Assembly (NCBI RefSeq): GCF_032229525.1
Contig: NZ_JAVTWB010000102.1
Span: 1-64,000 of the forward strand
DNA: 64,000 nucleotides
Direction of reading: 5' to 3'
Origin: Accumulibacter sp032229525
Lineage (GTDB): Bacteria; Pseudomonadota; Gammaproteobacteria; Burkholderiales; Rhodocyclaceae
Shown here in pieces: positions 23,755-32,972 of the stretch. Position 1 is the stretch's first letter; each line of letters starts with the position of its first letter. Both the position numbers and the translations under genes were made by a program. The notes under the pieces are model-generated. The model saw nothing but the letters and a program-made list of their open reading frames with translations, had not been told where the DNA came from and did not search any database.

Positions 23755-25598
23755 GTGAGCCAAAATTTTCCATCGGCATCGATCTGGGAACGACCCATTG
23801 TGCGCTGTCCTACGTTGACATCGCCGCCAGCGAGGGCGAACAGATCGCCCAGACGGTCCTGCCGATCCCGCAGTTGACCGCGCCCGCTTCGATCGAATCG
23901 CCGGGACTGCTGCCCTCGTTCATTTACCTGCCGCACGCCAGCGAACTGACGCCCGGCGATCTGCATCTGCCGTGGACCGCCGAGCAGGACTACGCGGTCG
24001 GCGAAATGGCGCGCAGCCGCGGTGCGGCGACGCCGATTCGACTGGTGTCGAGTGCCAAGAGCTGGCTCTGCCACGCCGGCGTCGACCGGCGTGCGGCGAT
24101 CCTGCCGAGCGATGCGCCAGCGGAGGTCGAACGCGTGTCGCCGTTCGAAGCAACGCAGCGCTACCTCGCCCATCTACGCGCTGCCTGGGATTATGCTCAC
24201 CCCGAGGCGCCTTTCGTCGATCAGGAAATCGTCGTCACCATTCCTGCTTCCTTCGACCCCGCGGCCCGCGAACTGAGCGCCGAAGCGGCGCGCAGCGCCG
24301 GCTGCGAGCACATGATCCTGCTCGAGGAGCCGCAGGCGGCGCTGTACAGCTGGATTCAGAAGAGTGCCGGCAGCTGGCGCAAGCAGGTACAACCGGGCGA
24401 GATCATCCTGGTCGTCGACGTCGGTGGCGGCACCAGCGACTTCTCGCTGATCGCCGTGCTCGAACGCGAAGGCGTGCTCGAACTGCACCGGGTGGCGGTC
24501 GGGGAACACATCCTGCTCGGTGGCGACAACATGGATCTGGCGCTGGCTTTTGCCGTCGCCAGCAAACTGGGTGCGCAGGGCATCAAGGTCGAGCAATGGC
24601 AGCTGCGGGCGCTGACCCATTCCTGCCGCGCGGCCAAGGAAACCTTGCTCAACGACCCGGAGGTCGGTGCCGTGCCGCTGCTCATCGCCAGCCGCGGCGC
24701 CAAGCTGATCGGTGGCTCGGTGCGCAGCGAGCTGACCCGTGACGAACTCACCGCCACCCTGCTCGACGGTTTTTTCCCGCCGGCAGCGATCGCCGACCGT
24801 CCGCAGAGTCGCGGCCGTGCCGGGCTGACCCAGCTTGGCCTGCCCTACGCGCAGGACGCCGCGGTGACCCGTCACCTGGCCGCCTTCCTCGCTCGCCAGG
24901 TGGCGGCAACCGCCGACCTCGAAGGCTTCAGCGGCGCCTTGCCGGCGGGCGCCACCTTCCTGCATCCGACCGCGGTGCTGTTCAACGGCGGCGTTTTCAA
25001 GTCCGAACTACTCGCCGAGCGCACGCTGCAAACGCTCAATTCCTGGCTCGCCGCCGAGAGCGCCCCGGCCGCCCGCCGGCTGGCGGGCGCCGATCTGGAT
25101 CTCGCCGTCGCTCGTGGTGCCGCCTACTACGGTTACGTGCGCCGCGGTCAGGGCGTGCGTATCCGTGGCGGTACCGCGCGTTCCTACTACGTGGCGATTG
25201 AATCGGTGATGCCTGCCGTTCCCGGCATGCAGCCACCGGTGCAGGCGCTGTGCCTGGCGCCCTTCGGCATGGAGGAAGGCAGCGATGCCGCCTTGCCGGC
25301 GCAGGAGTTCGGGCTGGTGGTCGGCGAGCAGGTGCGCTTCCGTTTCTTCGGTTCGTCGGTACGTCGGCAGGACCAGGTCGGTACCCTGCTCGACGACTGG
25401 GAGCCGGACGAACTGCAGGAGCTCGATGAAATCCAGACGACGCTACCCGCCGAGGGTCGTGCCGTCGGTGAGGTAGTACGGGTCAGGCTGCACGCCCGGG
25501 TCACCGAAGCCGGCACGCTCGAACTCGAAGCGCTGCCGCACGACGGACCCGAGCGCTGGAAAGTGGAGTTTGACGCGCGCGGCGGCGCGGCGGACTGA
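23751..25598 (+). CDS. Hsp70-family protein (non-canonical DnaK-like)
   Basis: 615 aa. The actin-type ATPase blocks are clear: GIDLGTTHCALSYVDI (phosphate 1), VVDVGGGTSDFSLIAVLER (phosphate 2), VTIPASFDPAARELSAEAAR (connect region) and VLFNGGVFKSELLAERTL (adenosine). After about residue 430 the chain lacks a typical DnaK substrate-binding domain and lid. It has instead a shorter beta-rich tail (GTARSYYVAIESVMPAVPG; FGLVVGEQVRFRFFGSS). It differs from housekeeping DnaK and HscA, which would lie with dnaJ or the isc genes. It is probably an ATP-dependent chaperone or assembly factor for special clients, and is translationally coupled to DUF2760. Confidence 0.92.
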   Translation: MSEPKFSIGIDLGTTHCALSYVDIAASEGEQIAQTVLPIPQLTAPASIESPGLLPSFIYLPHASELTPGDLHLPWTAEQDYAVGEMARSRGAATPIRLVSSAKSWLCHAGVDRRAAILPSDAPAEVERVSPFEATQRYLAHLRAAWDYAHPEAPFVDQEIVVTIPASFDPAARELSAEAARSAGCEHMILLEEPQAALYSWIQKSAGSWRKQVQPGEIILVVDVGGGTSDFSLIAVLEREGVLELHRVAVGEHILLGGDNMDLALAFAVASKLGAQGIKVEQWQLRALTHSCRAAKETLLNDPEVGAVPLLIASRGAKLIGGSVRSELTRDELTATLLDGFFPPAAIADRPQSRGRAGLTQLGLPYAQDAAVTRHLAAFLARQVAATADLEGFSGALPAGATFLHPTAVLFNGGVFKSELLAERTLQTLNSWLAAESAPAARRLAGADLDLAVARGAAYYGYVRRGQGVRIRGGTARSYYVAIESVMPAVPGMQPPVQALCLAPFGMEEGSDAALPAQEFGLVVGEQVRFRFFGSSVRRQDQVGTLLDDWEPDELQELDEIQTTLPAEGRAVGEVVRVRLHARVTEAGTLELEALPHDGPERWKVEFDARGGAAD

Positions 25599-25603
25599 GC
25601 GCC

Positions 25604-28429
25604 GTGAAGCAGCAGTACATCGTCGGCATCGATCTCGGTACCAGCAATACCGTCGTCGCCTACACCGCGCCCGGGAGCCGGCAGGTCGAGTTGTTCGAGA
25701 TCGAGCAGCTGGTCGGTGCCGGCGAAGTGGCCGCCAGACCGCTGCTGCCTTCGGTTCGTTTCCATCCGGCGCCCGGCGAGATCAGCCCGGGCGACCGGCA
25801 ACTGCCGTGGACTGCCGAGGATGGCGTCGAGCCGCCGCTTACCGGCCGCTTCGCGCTCGAACTCGGTGCGCAGGTTCCCGGCCGTCTGGTGGCCAGCGCC
25901 AAGAGCTGGCTGTCGCACGCTTCGGTGGACCGCATGGCGGACATCCTGCCGTGGGGTGCCGACGAAGATGTGCTCAAGGTTTCGCCGGTCGCCGCCAGCG
26001 CCAGCTATCTGGCGCACGTTCGCGCCGCCTGGCGGCATCGTTTTCCGCAGGCGCCGCTCGAACAGCAACAGGTCATCCTCACCGTCCCCGCCTCCTTCGA
26101 CGAAGGCGCACGGGCGCTGACCCTGGAGGCGGCGCGACAGGCCGGGTTGCCGAAGCTACGCCTGCTCGAGGAACCGCAAGCGGCGTTCTACGACTGGCTG
26201 TTCCGCCATCAGGAGAGCCTCGCCGAGGAGCTCGCCGAAACGCGGCTACTGATGGTCTGCGACATCGGCGGCGGCACCACTGACCTGACGCTGATCCAGG
26301 TGACGATCAAGGACGGCGAGCCGCAACTGACGCGCATCGGTGTCGGTGACCACCTGATGCTCGGTGGCGACAACATGGACCTGGCGCTGGCCCATCTGGT
26401 CGAATCGCGTCTGCCGGCGAGCGGCGGCAAGAAGCTGTCGGCGGCGCGTTTCTCGCAACTGACGGCGCGCTGTCGCGCCGCCAAGGAGCAACTACTGGCC
26501 GCTGGCGCGCCTGAATCGGCATTGCTGACGCTGCTCGGTGGCGGCGCCAGGCTGATCGGTGGCGCCCGCACCGTCGAACTGCAGCGCGACGAAGTCGTGA
26601 AACTGATCATCGACGGCTTTCTGCCGCGCGTGGCGTCGGATCAGCCGCTGCTGCAGCGGCGTGCCGGGCTGGTCGAGTTCGGACTGCCGTATCCCGCCGA
26701 CCCGGCCATTACCCGCCATGTCGCGGCCTTTCTCAAGCGGCACGAGCAAACGGCGCGCCGGGCGCTAGCTGGCGAGAATGACCAGCTCGACAAGCCTTCC
26801 GGCGAAGCGCGCCTGCCGGTACCCGATACGCTGCTGCTCAACGGCGGCGTGTTTCGTGCCGAGATGCTCGCCGAACGCCTGCAGGCCACCCTCGGCGATT
26901 GGCGCGGCGCGCCGCTACGCTTGCTGCATAACGACCATCCGGACATCGCCGTCGCCCGCGGCGCGGTCGCCTACGCGCTGGTCCGCCAGGGGCATGGGCG
27001 GCGGATCGGCGGCGGATCGGCCCGCAGCTACTTCCTGGTTCTCGATGAAGGCGAGCAGCAGCGACGCGGCATCTGCATCCTGCCGCGTGGCAGCGAAGAA
27101 GGGTACGAAATCCGCCTGCCCGAGCGCACCTTCAGCCTGCGGCTTGGCCAGCCGGTGCGCTTCTACCTTGCTTCGTCGGTCGCCGACACCGATTATCTGC
27201 CTGGCGAGATCAGCGCGCTCGACGACGAGGACTTCGTGCGCCTGCCGCCAATCGCCACCGTCGTACAGCCACAGGCCGGCAACAACCAGCGCGAGGTGCG
27301 GGTAGAGCTGATCACCGGCATCACCGAGGTCGGTAGCCTGGAGCTGCACTGCGTCAGCATCGACAACGCCGCCCGTCGCTGGCTGCTCGAATTCCAGCTG
27401 CGTGGCGACGGCGAGGCGACCACGGCCTCGTCGGCGTTACTGCCATCACGCTTCGCCGACGCCGTGAAAGCGGTCGAGCACATTTTCGGGGGCCGATCGC
27501 AGGCCGTCGACAACAAGGAGGTGCGGCGCCTGCGTGGCCAGCTCGAGCATCTGCTGGGCAAGCGCGACGACTGGGAGATGCCGCTGCTACGCGCCATCTT
27601 CGATGCCCTGCTACAAAGAGCGAGGCGCCGGCGTCGCTCGCCGGAACACGAGCGGCTATGGCTCAACCTCGCCGGCTACTGCCTGCGGCCGGGCCTTGGC
27701 GATGCACTCGACGACTGGCGGATCGAGCAACTGAGCGCCCTGCTGCCGCAGGGAATCCAGTACGTCAACGAGAGTCAGAACTGGTCCGAGTGGTGGACGC
27801 TGTGGCGCCGCGCGGCCGGTGGCCTGCCACCGGAGACACAGGAACTGCTGCTGGCCGAGATCCTGCCCTCCTTGCAGAGCGAAATCGTCAAGGCGCGCAA
27901 CCGCCAGCCGGCGCCAATCAGCGGCAGTCACGACGACATGCTGCGCCTGGTCGCCTCGCTCGAAAGATTGCCGGTCGAGCGCAAGATCGAAGTCGGCGAC
28001 TGGCTGCTGGACAGGCTCGTCAGGGCGTCCGAGAAGCCGCTCGGCTGGTGGGCGCTCGGCCGTATTGGCGCGCGGCAACCACTCTACGGCAGCGCCCACC
28101 AGGTGATTCCGACCAGCGACGCTTGTCGCTGGCTCGCCGGTCTGCTCGCCGTGGATTGGAAGAAGGTCGAGCCGGCCGCTTTTGCGGCCACCCAAATTGC
28201 GCGCCTGACCGGCGACCGGTCGCGCGACCTGCCGGACGGCAGCCGCGACGAGGTTCTGGCGCGCCTGACGGCGATCAATGCCAGCGGGAGCTGGATCGAT
28301 CAGGTCAGGACGGTGGTCGAACTCGACAAGGCCGACGAACGCCGCGCCTTCGGCGAGTCCTTGCCGGCTGGACTGCGGCTGGTGCCGGAAAACAGGCCAA
28401 CGCAGGCGGTCGCCGCAGATCAGGTTTGA
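25604..28429 (+). CDS. Hsp70-family protein with C-terminal DUF3731 domain
   Basis: 941 aa from a GTG start six bases after the preceding stop. The N-terminal ATPase half repeats the neighbour's pattern: GIDLGTSNTVVAYTAPGS, MVCDIGGGTTDLTLIQV, LLLNGGVFRAEMLAERL. This makes the two likely paralogues by an old duplication. Residues about 600-930 form a helical DUF3731 region (LNLAGYCLRPGLGDALDDW; WWALGRIGARQPLYG; DQVRTVVELDKADERRAF) with no known role. The length is about 300 residues beyond ordinary Hsp70s. The two proteins and DUF2760 probably work together; a J-domain partner is not present nearby. Confidence 0.92.
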   Translation: MKQQYIVGIDLGTSNTVVAYTAPGSRQVELFEIEQLVGAGEVAARPLLPSVRFHPAPGEISPGDRQLPWTAEDGVEPPLTGRFALELGAQVPGRLVASAKSWLSHASVDRMADILPWGADEDVLKVSPVAASASYLAHVRAAWRHRFPQAPLEQQQVILTVPASFDEGARALTLEAARQAGLPKLRLLEEPQAAFYDWLFRHQESLAEELAETRLLMVCDIGGGTTDLTLIQVTIKDGEPQLTRIGVGDHLMLGGDNMDLALAHLVESRLPASGGKKLSAARFSQLTARCRAAKEQLLAAGAPESALLTLLGGGARLIGGARTVELQRDEVVKLIIDGFLPRVASDQPLLQRRAGLVEFGLPYPADPAITRHVAAFLKRHEQTARRALAGENDQLDKPSGEARLPVPDTLLLNGGVFRAEMLAERLQATLGDWRGAPLRLLHNDHPDIAVARGAVAYALVRQGHGRRIGGGSARSYFLVLDEGEQQRRGICILPRGSEEGYEIRLPERTFSLRLGQPVRFYLASSVADTDYLPGEISALDDEDFVRLPPIATVVQPQAGNNQREVRVELITGITEVGSLELHCVSIDNAARRWLLEFQLRGDGEATTASSALLPSRFADAVKAVEHIFGGRSQAVDNKEVRRLRGQLEHLLGKRDDWEMPLLRAIFDALLQRARRRRRSPEHERLWLNLAGYCLRPGLGDALDDWRIEQLSALLPQGIQYVNESQNWSEWWTLWRRAAGGLPPETQELLLAEILPSLQSEIVKARNRQPAPISGSHDDMLRLVASLERLPVERKIEVGDWLLDRLVRASEKPLGWWALGRIGARQPLYGSAHQVIPTSDACRWLAGLLAVDWKKVEPAAFAATQIARLTGDRSRDLPDGSRDEVLARLTAINASGSWIDQVRTVVELDKADERRAFGESLPAGLRLVPENRPTQAVAADQV

Positions 28430-28675
28430 CAGGGCACCGCGACTGCTGACGAGCCGATTGGCAATCGTCCGACAGGATGGGAAGGGTTGGCGTTGAATGG
28501 CCCTGTTGCTAGTCCGGGGCGATTTTCCCATAATGCACGGGCACGCGTTGTGGAATGGGGCGGTGGACTGCTCGCCAGGCGCGACCACCGCGGTTGCGCA
28601 CGGTGGCCAAGTCGGAGCGGCCAGCCGGTCGTCCTCCACCACGGTGTCGACCAGGCGATTTTCAAGGAGTGAGCA

Positions 28676-28894
28676 ATGCGTGCGCAAAGAGGAGCAGATC
28701 GACGCCAGCGGCAGGTCGGGCGACCGCCCGGACAGCCTGAACGCCGCTGCGGCGCTGACCGTCGCCGACTACACTTTTCAGACGAAGCTATCGCTGAAAT
28801 GGAAGCGCGCCTGGCAGCACTCGGGCGTGGCCAAAACGGCACCACCGACGGCGAGGGTTCCGGGTGGGACAAGCTGATCATCCCGCTCAAGTAG
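28676..28894 (+). CDS. Small hypothetical protein (72 aa)
   Basis: AAGGAG at 28664-28669 lies six bases before the ATG, an optimal ribosome binding site. The C-terminal half is protein-like (DEAIAEMEARLAALGRGQ, ending GWDKLIIPLK), while the first 30 residues are Arg-rich and low in complexity. It follows the Hsp70/DUF3731 gene by 246 bases, in which nothing is recognised. No family is known to me. It could be real in full, or real only from a later start. Confidence 0.4.
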   Translation: MRAQRGADRRQRQVGRPPGQPERRCGADRRRLHFSDEAIAEMEARLAALGRGQNGTTDGEGSGWDKLIIPLK

Positions 28895-28936
28895 GCAAGC
28901 GATAGCCAGCGATGCGCCGGCCCACGCGGCGCACGC

Positions 28937-29434
28937 TCAACTCAAGTCCGCTCGCTCCCCTCTGGCGGGCTTCCCCGCTGGAGCGCTCGATCCGGGCATC
29001 TGCAGCTCCCCGCGCCGCTCAAAGGGTACGGAACCGATGCCGGAGACGTTGAGACGGCCGACGATGCGGTATTCGACCCGGTCACGACCGCCCTTGCGCA
29101 ACTCGTGGAACTGTTTCAGCGCGCCCGCCAGCGTACTGCTGGCGATCACCTCGAGCAGCGCTTCGCCAAAACGCGGAACGCTTACCCGCTTGTCCGACAG
29201 CCCGGAGACGAATGACTGTCCGTTGACCTCGATCTCGAAACTCAGGCCATCGATCGGCAGGTCCACATCGTTCGGATTGCGAATCCGCAGCTGCAGAGCA
29301 AAGCGCTGTTCCAGAAAGCCGAGCTGGAGCAGATCGATACCGACGATAGCGACTTCCGGCTTCTGTGTCAGTCCGTTGAGGCTCGCGCAAGCGCTAAGCA
29401 AGGCGAACAAGACGATGAACAGGCCTTTTCTCAT
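28937..29434 (-). CDS. LEA type 2 (WHy-domain) lipoprotein
   Basis: 165 aa from the ATG at 29434. The start is a lipoprotein signal with lipobox LLSAC, acylated at Cys16 (MRKGLFIVLFALLSAC). Residues about 28-140 fit the LEA14/WHy beta-sandwich: VGIDLLQLGFLEQRFALQLR, IRNPNDVDLPIDGLSFEIEV, and RVSVPRFGEALLEV. LEA type 2 proteins are linked to desiccation or stress protection; bacterial lipoprotein members are anchored in the envelope with no precise job known. Asp is absent at +2 (Ala17), so outer membrane sorting is expected. The gene is five bases behind yjbQ. Confidence 0.85.
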   Translation of the reverse strand: MRKGLFIVLFALLSACASLNGLTQKPEVAIVGIDLLQLGFLEQRFALQLRIRNPNDVDLPIDGLSFEIEVNGQSFVSGLSDKRVSVPRFGEALLEVIASSTLAGALKQFHELRKGGRDRVEYRIVGRLNVSGIGSVPFERRGELQMPGSSAPAGKPARGERADLS

Positions 29435-29439
29435 GCCGT

Positions 29440-29853
29440 TCAGCCAATCACCGTGACGACCACCCGGCGCCGGTGCGAAATCGTCCGATGCTCCCACAGG
29501 TAGATTCCTTGCCAGGTGCCGAGTCGCAATCCGCCGTCGCCGACGGGAATGCTCAGCGAGGCGCCGGCCAGGATGTTTCGCCCATGCGCGGCCATGTCGT
29601 CGTCGCCCTCGTTGTCGTGCTGGTAGGCGGCATCGCCGTCTGGTGCCCAGCGGGCGGCGAGCGTTTCCAGATCCCGGCGCACCGACGGGTCGGCGTTCTC
29701 GGTCAGCACCACCGAGCAACTGGTGTGCTGGACGAAGACGTTGGCCAGACCGGTGGTGATTCCCGACGCACGGACCATCCGCGCCACCTCGGCGGTGATC
29801 TCGCTGGTGCCGCGGCCACGGCTGGTGACCTCAAAACTCTGCTGGTAAGCCAT
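29440..29853 (-). CDS. YjbQ family (UPF0047) secondary thiamine-phosphate synthase-like protein
   Basis: 137 aa, normal for UPF0047. Signature blocks are VFVQHTSCSVVLTENADPSV, DDDMAAHGRNILAG and GGLRLGTWQGIYLWEHR, holding the conserved His, Asp and Glu of the trimeric fold. E. coli YjbQ can supply weak thiamine phosphate synthase activity, but the natural role is unclear. The gene is in a minus-strand group with DUF924 upstream (66-base gap) and the lipoprotein downstream. Confidence 0.92.
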   Translation of the reverse strand: MAYQQSFEVTSRGRGTSEITAEVARMVRASGITTGLANVFVQHTSCSVVLTENADPSVRRDLETLAARWAPDGDAAYQHDNEGDDDMAAHGRNILAGASLSIPVGDGGLRLGTWQGIYLWEHRTISHRRRVVVTVIG

Positions 29854-29919
29854 GTCCTTCTCCTGGTTCCACTATCCGTGTTGGTCACGCGCGCGTCCGC
29901 GTGCTTGCCCGGTCTGCGC

Positions 29920-30459
29920 CTAGAATGCTGACCCCGGCGTTTTGAGGAAGGCGAGTTCTTCCGCCGTCGACTGGCGGCCGAGAATCGCGTTGCGGTGCGG
30001 ATAGCGACCGAAACGGTCGATGATTGCCTGATGCCGCCGCGCGAAATCGAGGTTTCTTTCCATCCCCGGCGCGGCGAACAAGCTGACCGCCAGCGCCTGT
30101 ATGGCGGGCGACTCGCTATGCATGTAGGGCAGGTAGAGAAAAGCGCGGCGCGGCGGATCGAGGGCGCTGTCGGCACCGGCGGCGACAGCTTCCTGGGCGA
30201 GCACCAGGGCCGTTGCGTCGGTGGCGAAGGCTTCGGGACGATCGCGAAAAATATTGCGCGAAAACTGGTCGAGAACGATGATCTCGGCCAGCCGACCGTC
30301 GGCGCTGCTGCGCCAGGCGTACAACTCACCACGCCGCGCCGCCGCGTGCACGGCAGCAAAGCGCGTTTCGACCAGGCGATCGAAGGCGGCCGATTTCGCC
30401 CACCACTGCGCCGGTGTCGCCTCTTCGAACCAGAAGGCGAGAACCGCTTCGGGGGTCAT
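29920..30459 (-). CDS. DUF924 family protein
   Basis: 179 aa from the ATG at 30459 (MTPEAVLAFWFEEATPAQWW). The conserved blocks of the family are present: IIVLDQFSRNIFRDRPEAF, FLYLPYMHSESPAIQ, and HQAIIDRFGRYPHRN near the C-terminus. DUF924 proteins are helical and TPR-like, cytoplasmic, with no known function. The reading frame extends 36 codons further upstream, but the family begins where chosen. It is the first gene of the three-gene minus-strand group. Confidence 0.9.
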   Translation of the reverse strand: MTPEAVLAFWFEEATPAQWWAKSAAFDRLVETRFAAVHAAARRGELYAWRSSADGRLAEIIVLDQFSRNIFRDRPEAFATDATALVLAQEAVAAGADSALDPPRRAFLYLPYMHSESPAIQALAVSLFAAPGMERNLDFARRHQAIIDRFGRYPHRNAILGRQSTAEELAFLKTPGSAF

Positions 30460-30657
30460 CGAGGCACCGCCGCAACACACTGGCCAACAATCAACATGGC
30501 AAGCCCCTTCACCATCATGGTGCACCTTGTTCGCCAAACCGCCGGCCCTGGCGTTGCGGCGCATCAACGCCTCGAACTGCCGTCAAGCGCGCGGTAGCGA
30601 GCCGCTGATCACCCGTCGCCAGCCAACAAGCCAACATTCCGGGGCCAGCCACCGCAG

Positions 30658-30693
30658 GCAGTTTAGCGACTCACGGCGAAGCAGGCAAAGAAC
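30658..30693 (+). repeat. Dispersed 36-base repeat, copy 1
   Basis: This stretch matches 36734-36769 at 29 of 36 positions without gaps; the shared words are TAGCGACTC and CAGGCAAAGAAC. It lies in the 30460-30800 gap, which otherwise holds nothing I recognise. Confidence 0.4.
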
Positions 30694-30800
30694 CGGGAAA
30701 ACAGCCGACTGAAAGCAGCGCCGCCGGGGGGTGCCTATCCATTCGCGAGAAGGCGCCGGGCTCGGAAAAAGCCCGGCGCAACCCGTACCAAAGCGAAAAA

Positions 30801-30828
30801 AAAGCCCGGGGAGACCCGGGCCTTTTTG
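30801..30828 (-). terminator. Rho-independent terminator of the DUF485-actP operon
   Basis: GCCCGGG (30804-30810) and CCCGGGC (30815-30821) form a perfect stem around GAGA. On the minus strand it is followed by eight T residues, the correct side for actP, whose stop is 26 bases away. A CTTTTT on the plus side means it could also stop transcription from the left. Confidence 0.85.
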
Positions 30829-30853
30829 CCGTCCAGCCGGTCGATACCCTTGC

Positions 30854-32542
30854 TCAGTGACCGGATGCCCCCGCTGCACCCATGCCGGTTTCGGAGCGAA
30901 CCTTCTGTGCCGGATAGAGGGCACGTTCGCGTTGAGCCTGCTCGCTGTTGTCCATCCGCGAAACCAGGTAGATCGCCAGGAAAGCCGCGGACATCGAGAA
31001 CAAACCCGGGGAAGAATACGGGAACATTGCCGAGCCTTTCGGATGGCCCATCACCGCTTCCCACACCGGAGCCGAGACGATGGTCAGCGCAACCGAGCTG
31101 ATCAAACCAACGACCCCTCCAGTAACGGCACCCTTGGTCGTGCAATCCTTCCACAGCACGGACATGAAAAGGACCGGAAAGTTGGCCGAGCAGGCGATGG
31201 CAAAAGCGAGCATGACCATGTAAGCAACGTTCTGCTTTTCGAAGGCGATACCCAGAACAACCGCGACGACGCCCAGGCAAATCGTGGTGATCTTGGAAAC
31301 CCGCAATTCGTGTGCCGAGTCAGTTTGCCCTTTCTTGAAAACCGTCGCGTACAGGTCGTGCGACACGGCCGAGGCCCCGGACAGCGTCAGACCGGACACC
31401 ACCGCCAGGATGGTGGCGAATGCCACTGCCGAGATGAAGCCGAGGAAGACATTACCACCGACCGCGTTCGACAGATGGATGGCCGCCATGTTGCCGCCAC
31501 CCTTCAGACCCTTGGCCAGATCGCCATCGACGTAGTACAGCTCGGGCGATTGCGTCAGCATGACGACAGCGCCAAAGCCGATGATGAAGGTCAGGATGTA
31601 GAAGTAACCGATCCAGGTCGTCGCCCAACCGACAGACTTGCGGGCTTCCTTGGCACTGGGCACGGTGAAGAAGCGCATCAGGATGTGCGGCAGCCCCGCG
31701 GTGCCAAACATCAGGGTCATGCCGACCGAAATGGCCGAGATCGGATCCTTGATCAGCGCGCCCGGTCCCATGATGGCGTCGTGCTTGCTATGGATCTCGA
31801 CGGCTTTGGCAAACAGCGCCTCGGGGTTGAAGTTGAACTGCCACAACACGGCTAGGGCCATGAAGCTTGCACCACAGAGAAGCATGATCGCCTTGATGAT
31901 CTGGACCCAGGTGGTGGCCGTCATGCCGCCGAACAACACGTAACACATCATCAGCACGCCGACGATCATCACCGCGTAGGTGTACTCGAGGCCGAACAAC
32001 ACCTTGATCAACTGGCCGGCACCGACCATCTGGGCGATCATGTAGAACGCCACCACGACCAGCGTGCCGCAAGCGGCAAAGACGCGGGTCGGGGTCTGCG
32101 CAAAACGGTAGGAAGCCACATCGGCAAAGGTGAACTTGCCGAGGTTCCGCAAGCGCTCGGCCATCAGGAAGGTAAGTACCGGCCAGCCGACCAGCCAGCC
32201 GATCGAAAAGATCAGGCCGTCAAAGCCGTTGGCGAAGACCAGGCCGGAAATACCAAGGAAGGACGCGGCGGACATATAGTCGCCGGCAATCGCCAGGCCG
32301 TTCTGGAAGCCGGTGATGCCGCCACCGGCAGTGTAGAAGTCAGACGCGGTCTTGGTTTTGCTGGCTGCCCACTTGGTGATGAACAGCGTCATGATGACAA
32401 AACCGCCAAACATGGCGATGGCGGTCCAGTTGGTTTCCTGTTTGATGGTGGTACCGAGATCGGCACCGGCGGCCATGACCAGCCCCGCGGCCAGCATCCC
32501 TGCCAAAAGACAGAGGCCGTTGCGTAAAAGTGTCTTTGTCAT
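30854..32542 (-). CDS. actP: Cation/acetate symporter
   Basis: 562 aa, a sodium:solute symporter (SSSF) with about 13 membrane spans. The N-terminus is signal-like (LLAGMLAAGLVMAAGADLG). Family blocks include SDFYTAGGGITGFQNGLAI, AASFLGISGLVFANGFDGL, MIAQMVGAGQLIKVLFGLEY and VSGLTLSGASAVSHDLYATV. ActP takes up acetate and other short carboxylates with a cation. It is preceded by the DUF485 gene with a four-base overlap, the standard arrangement, and ends at a strong terminator. In polyphosphate-accumulating bacteria acetate uptake of this type is central to the anaerobic phase; whether that applies here is inference. The regulator next door is probably the TctDE-like system. Confidence 0.95.
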   Translation of the reverse strand: MTKTLLRNGLCLLAGMLAAGLVMAAGADLGTTIKQETNWTAIAMFGGFVIMTLFITKWAASKTKTASDFYTAGGGITGFQNGLAIAGDYMSAASFLGISGLVFANGFDGLIFSIGWLVGWPVLTFLMAERLRNLGKFTFADVASYRFAQTPTRVFAACGTLVVVAFYMIAQMVGAGQLIKVLFGLEYTYAVMIVGVLMMCYVLFGGMTATTWVQIIKAIMLLCGASFMALAVLWQFNFNPEALFAKAVEIHSKHDAIMGPGALIKDPISAISVGMTLMFGTAGLPHILMRFFTVPSAKEARKSVGWATTWIGYFYILTFIIGFGAVVMLTQSPELYYVDGDLAKGLKGGGNMAAIHLSNAVGGNVFLGFISAVAFATILAVVSGLTLSGASAVSHDLYATVFKKGQTDSAHELRVSKITTICLGVVAVVLGIAFEKQNVAYMVMLAFAIACSANFPVLFMSVLWKDCTTKGAVTGGVVGLISSVALTIVSAPVWEAVMGHPKGSAMFPYSSPGLFSMSAAFLAIYLVSRMDNSEQAQRERALYPAQKVRSETGMGAAGASGH

Positions 32543-32856
32543 TTCTGGCTCGCCTCATTGATGATTTCATTGTTCAGCGAGTCGAATTCGGTATTGGCTC
32601 GACGGACGTAGATATTGGTGATGAGGATCGTCAGAATGATCACGCCAACGCCCATCGGGATACCGATAGAGGTGACCATGCCGGCGCCCATTTTCTGCGC
32701 CAGGAACTCCTTGTCAAAGGCGATCAGCAGGATGTAACCGTAGTAGATGACCATCACCAGGATGGTCATCGAGATGCTGTAGCTGGAGCGCATGCGCACC
32801 AGCTTTTCGTACTTGGGGTTGGCGGTGATACGCGCAACCAGTTCTTCTTGTCTCAT
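32539..32856 (-). CDS. DUF485 inner membrane protein (YjcH-like)
   Basis: 105 aa with two membrane spans, near residues 27-47 (MTILVMVIYYGYILLIAF) and 60-84 (VTSIGIPMGVGVIILTILIT). The family mark is YRSSYSISM-like, here RMRSSYSISM. DUF485 proteins accompany ActP symporters and may help their assembly or activity. GGAGG lies eight bases before the ATG on the minus strand. The stop overlaps the actP start by four bases. The promoter must lie in 32857-33206, where tandem dyads occur. Confidence 0.93.
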   Translation of the reverse strand: MRQEELVARITANPKYEKLVRMRSSYSISMTILVMVIYYGYILLIAFDKEFLAQKMGAGMVTSIGIPMGVGVIILTILITNIYVRRANTEFDSLNNEIINEASQK

Positions 32857-32972
32857 CGTTGCCTCCTCGCAATGGAACAGTTGGTCGAGTCATTCGGGAT
32901 GACTGCGGAGGCAACGGTAGGGCGAAGAGCTTACGCCGCGCTTACAAAACGGCCTGCTTTGTTTTTAAAAAC

